DNA of 64,000 nt from Acridotheres tristis (Eukaryota > Chordata > Aves > Passeriformes > Sturnidae): the NCBI GenBank assembly GCA_037013685.1, contig CM072886.1, forward strand, positions 6,882,001 through 6,946,000, written 5' to 3'. Both the position numbers and the translations under genes were made by a program. The notes below the pieces were generated by a model. That model made no database searches and was not told the origin of the DNA. It worked only from the letters and a program-made list of their open reading frames with translations. Position 1 is the stretch's first letter. Each line of letters starts with the position of its first letter. Below are positions 62,076 to 64,000 of the stretch, piece after piece.

Positions 62076-62184
62076 TGTGTTGTCTGAAATGGAATGTGGG
62101 AAATCTTGAGCAGATGTGAGGGAAAAAAGAGTACTTGATGGAGATGTGAAAAAGAATCTTGACATCACAAAGCAAGCCACCTGA

Positions 62185-62252
62185 TCCGGGTGTGTCCTGG
62201 AGCTAGATAACCTCCAGAGGTCCCTTCCAACTCTGATCCTACACCTTCCCTG
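62185..62252 (+). mobile_element. CR1 LINE, 3' end fragment, sense
   Basis: A short sense CR1 terminus: GGGTGTGTCCTGGAGCTAGA, TAACCTCCAGAGGTCCCTTC and CAACTCTGATCCT. It lies about 110 bp from the antisense copy at 61.9 kb, with the truncated ends of the two facing each other. The tail octamers are degenerate. Confidence 0.72.
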
Positions 62253-62405
62253 TCTTCCCTGACCAAACAAACCAGTGTGACTGACAAAACAGCAAACACA
62301 AGGCAGCTGGTTTTCATTCCATAGGTACACCAGTATAATATACACCTAACACCTCTTTGTACTGGAAATGAGCTGACAAGCAGTTTTATGCCCATCAAAC
62401 ACCAG

Positions 62406-62422
62406 AAAAAAAAAAAAAAAAA
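62406..62422 (+). repeat. Poly-A tract (A17)
   Basis: A run of 17 A residues in ACACCAG(A)17CCTC. It is a homopolymer without an attached retrocopy that I can recognise. Confidence 0.9.
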
Positions 62423-62464
62423 CCTCTTATTGGCCCCATTTCTCACTGCTCTGTTCAAACTAAC

Positions 62465-62780
62465 ATTTTCAGCTATTAGGGCTGTAATACATAACTAATG
62501 CTTTCTTATTTGGCAGCCTTATTAAACCCTGGAGACTAACTTAAGCTCCTAGTTTGTTACACTATTAAGCTTGTCATTCATTATTAGATCAGTCTGAGTT
62601 TATTGCAGCTCTGAGCTACAGACTATTAAATGCCAAAATCAGCATTTATACAACATTAAGAGAGCACAGGCCCACAGAAAGTCAGGGAAGGCAAAATTTT
62701 AAGCTGGCGCCTCATAATTCATGTTTATCAGAGGAAGAAGCATTCCAGCGAGAATTACAATGACAGAGCCTGGCTCTTCA
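62465..62780. other. Candidate conserved non-coding element
   Basis: About 300 bp of repeat-free, AT-rich sequence with many ATTA/TAAT and TTAAG words: CATAACTAATGC (about 62490), CTTATTAAACCC (about 62519), ACTATTAAGCTTGTCATTCA (about 62561) and GGCGCCTCATAATTCATG (about 62706). A CpG pair is retained, and there is a Fox-like GTTTATC near 62723. The stretch is the longest such block near the right end of the window. Evidence is compositional only. Confidence 0.3.
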
Positions 62781-64000
62781 TGGCCTTCCTCCCATGAGGA
62801 GGGGCTGCAGCACAGCATCTGCCTTTGGGGTGATGGATGAGGTTGTGTTTGCTGCCTGGGGTACCCCAGGTCCTGAGAGAGGTGGTGGCCACAGAGCAGC
62901 TGGGCTGTCCAAGGGGAGCTGGATCAGTTTCTGTCTTCTTGGCAGGAGCAGCTTCATTCTCTTTTTCTTAGGGAGTTTCCTGTCTGGCTCCTGTCTGCTG
63001 CAGTTTCAGATGTTAACCTTGCAACAGGAAGAAAGTTATGGCAACCAATCCAAATTACATTGTTTAAGGTGAAGCTTAACCAGTCTTTCAGCTTCATCAT
63101 GGTGTTGGTATCTCCTGAAGGACAGAGAGGAGGTGTCCAACCAACACCCAGCATTTGTTTTGTGCTTGGCAGGGTCTGGTGTGCAGATAATGTGGACACA
63201 GAGCACTCATGTCTCTCTGCTGGTGGACTGTACCTCATTTTAGGAGGTTACTTGGTTTGTGGGCAAATAATTAGTCAATTCTTGAATTTTTGTTGTGTAA
63301 CTTCAAGTTTTATAACAGGAAAAACAGTTTCTGTCTCTCTCTTGAAATACTGTCCTTCCAGGGTACATCTTCTTGCATATTTCCTTTTGGATCTTACAAG
63401 TTTCTTTTCTCATCCATTATAATTCTAAATTCTCTGATGCATTTCTCAAAAGGGTCCTGCAAACACTGAAATCCCCACTTTTAAGGGAGCACATATTTAT
63501 ATAATACAGGTGGGGATTTTTCTGCAGAACAGGCCTTTGATCTGTCATCCATATTTCATTTCCTTGCCATGACAAGGATTTCCTATTTGATGTTAATGAG
63601 GAATATTTTTCCATTCTTTTTATAAACTGTTTTTCTTTACAGTTTATCAGGATCAAAGAGGAATCATTATAGCTTCTGATCGAACATGCACTCGTTTTGT
63701 GGCTCTCATCTTCTCCTTTAATTATCTGGCCATTAAGAGAACATGTCTGACGTGCTCCTGGTGGGTTTTCAGTTGCTTCATCCCCCTGTTCAGTCCTTCC
63801 GTGATCGTCCTATTCTTTAATTCCTCTAATGGTCTGAGAAAGAGAACAGGTATGTGAATAAATCCCTGTGTGAGGGGAAGTTCCACATACCCTCTAGGAG
63901 GCCAAGGAGGCTCAGAAATCTGGTAAGCCTGTACAGCAGTGATTCAGCCTCTGAGTGAGCACACGAACAACAAAACCACCTTTTGTTCAGCCTCTCAGGG
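62781..64000. other. Non-genic sequence to window end
   Basis: Unique sequence with no supported gene. The stretch 63640-63850 keeps several CpGs (GATCGAACATGCACTCG, TGACGTGC, TTCCGTGATCGTCC) and TAATTA-type cores (TTTAATTATCTGG near 63717, TTTAATTCCTCTAATGG near 63816), which is suggestive of constraint. Nothing indicates an exon at the right edge. Confidence 0.5.

Noticed and set aside
1..64000. CRISPR array, phage, plasmid, biosynthetic cluster or other prokaryotic system
   Set aside because: There are no spaced identical repeats, no dense gene arrangement and no prokaryotic signals. Sequence texture and repeats are those of a vertebrate genome.

Overview
This window looks like ordinary non-coding chromosomal DNA from a bird, probably a songbird. 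The main evidence is about fifteen 5'-truncated CR1 LINE fragments. Several end in the amniote CR1 tail of repeated ATTCTRTG octamers. There are also two copies of a retroviral LTR and a fragment of a third LTR that resembles one common in avian genomes. No bacterial features are present: there are no dense ORFs, operons, ribosome-binding sites, CRISPR arrays, or rRNA or tRNA genes. I recognise no protein-coding exon of a host gene. The open frames longer than about 100 codons are chance frames, frames in GC-rich stretches, or frames running through CR1 ORF2 remnants and microsatellites.

Layout: 1-2.2 kb is unique sequence with two AT-rich blocks that look constrained. A degenerate old CR1 ORF2 remnant lies at 2.25-2.9 kb. 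The segment 5.5-8.35 kb holds four younger CR1 3' ends and, at about 6.06-6.45 kb, the only CpG-island-like patch in the window. That patch has a GC box and a strong splice-donor match on the minus strand. The segment 8.35-15.6 kb is unique. A 9-bp acidic-coding minisatellite and a CR1 fragment lie at 15.7-16.0 kb. More CR1 copies lie at 18.2, 21.8, 23.9, 28.3, 30.0, 39.0, 40.4 and 61.9-62.2 kb. A pentanucleotide microsatellite lies at 19.8 kb. From 38.0 to 46.6 kb is the densest repeat zone: two old CR1 ORF2 remnants, two same-orientation LTR copies of about 600 bp at 39.7-40.3 and 44.2-44.8 kb, and a fragment of a different LTR at 45.4 kb. A TTCC microsatellite of about 190 bp lies at 59.3 kb.

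The best-supported new observation concerns the two LTR copies. Each starts T(G/A) and ends CA, and each has its own different, perfect 6-bp target-site duplication (AACTTT and CCTGAA). They are therefore two independent solo-LTR insertions and not the two ends of one provirus. The best regulatory candidate is at 52.44-52.62 kb, where E-boxes, a homeobox core, a near-palindromic RFX X-box and a POU octamer lie within about 85 bp. I found no convincing undescribed gene system. All repeat and regulatory calls come from reading the sequence and recalling family consensuses; no database or alignment was run.
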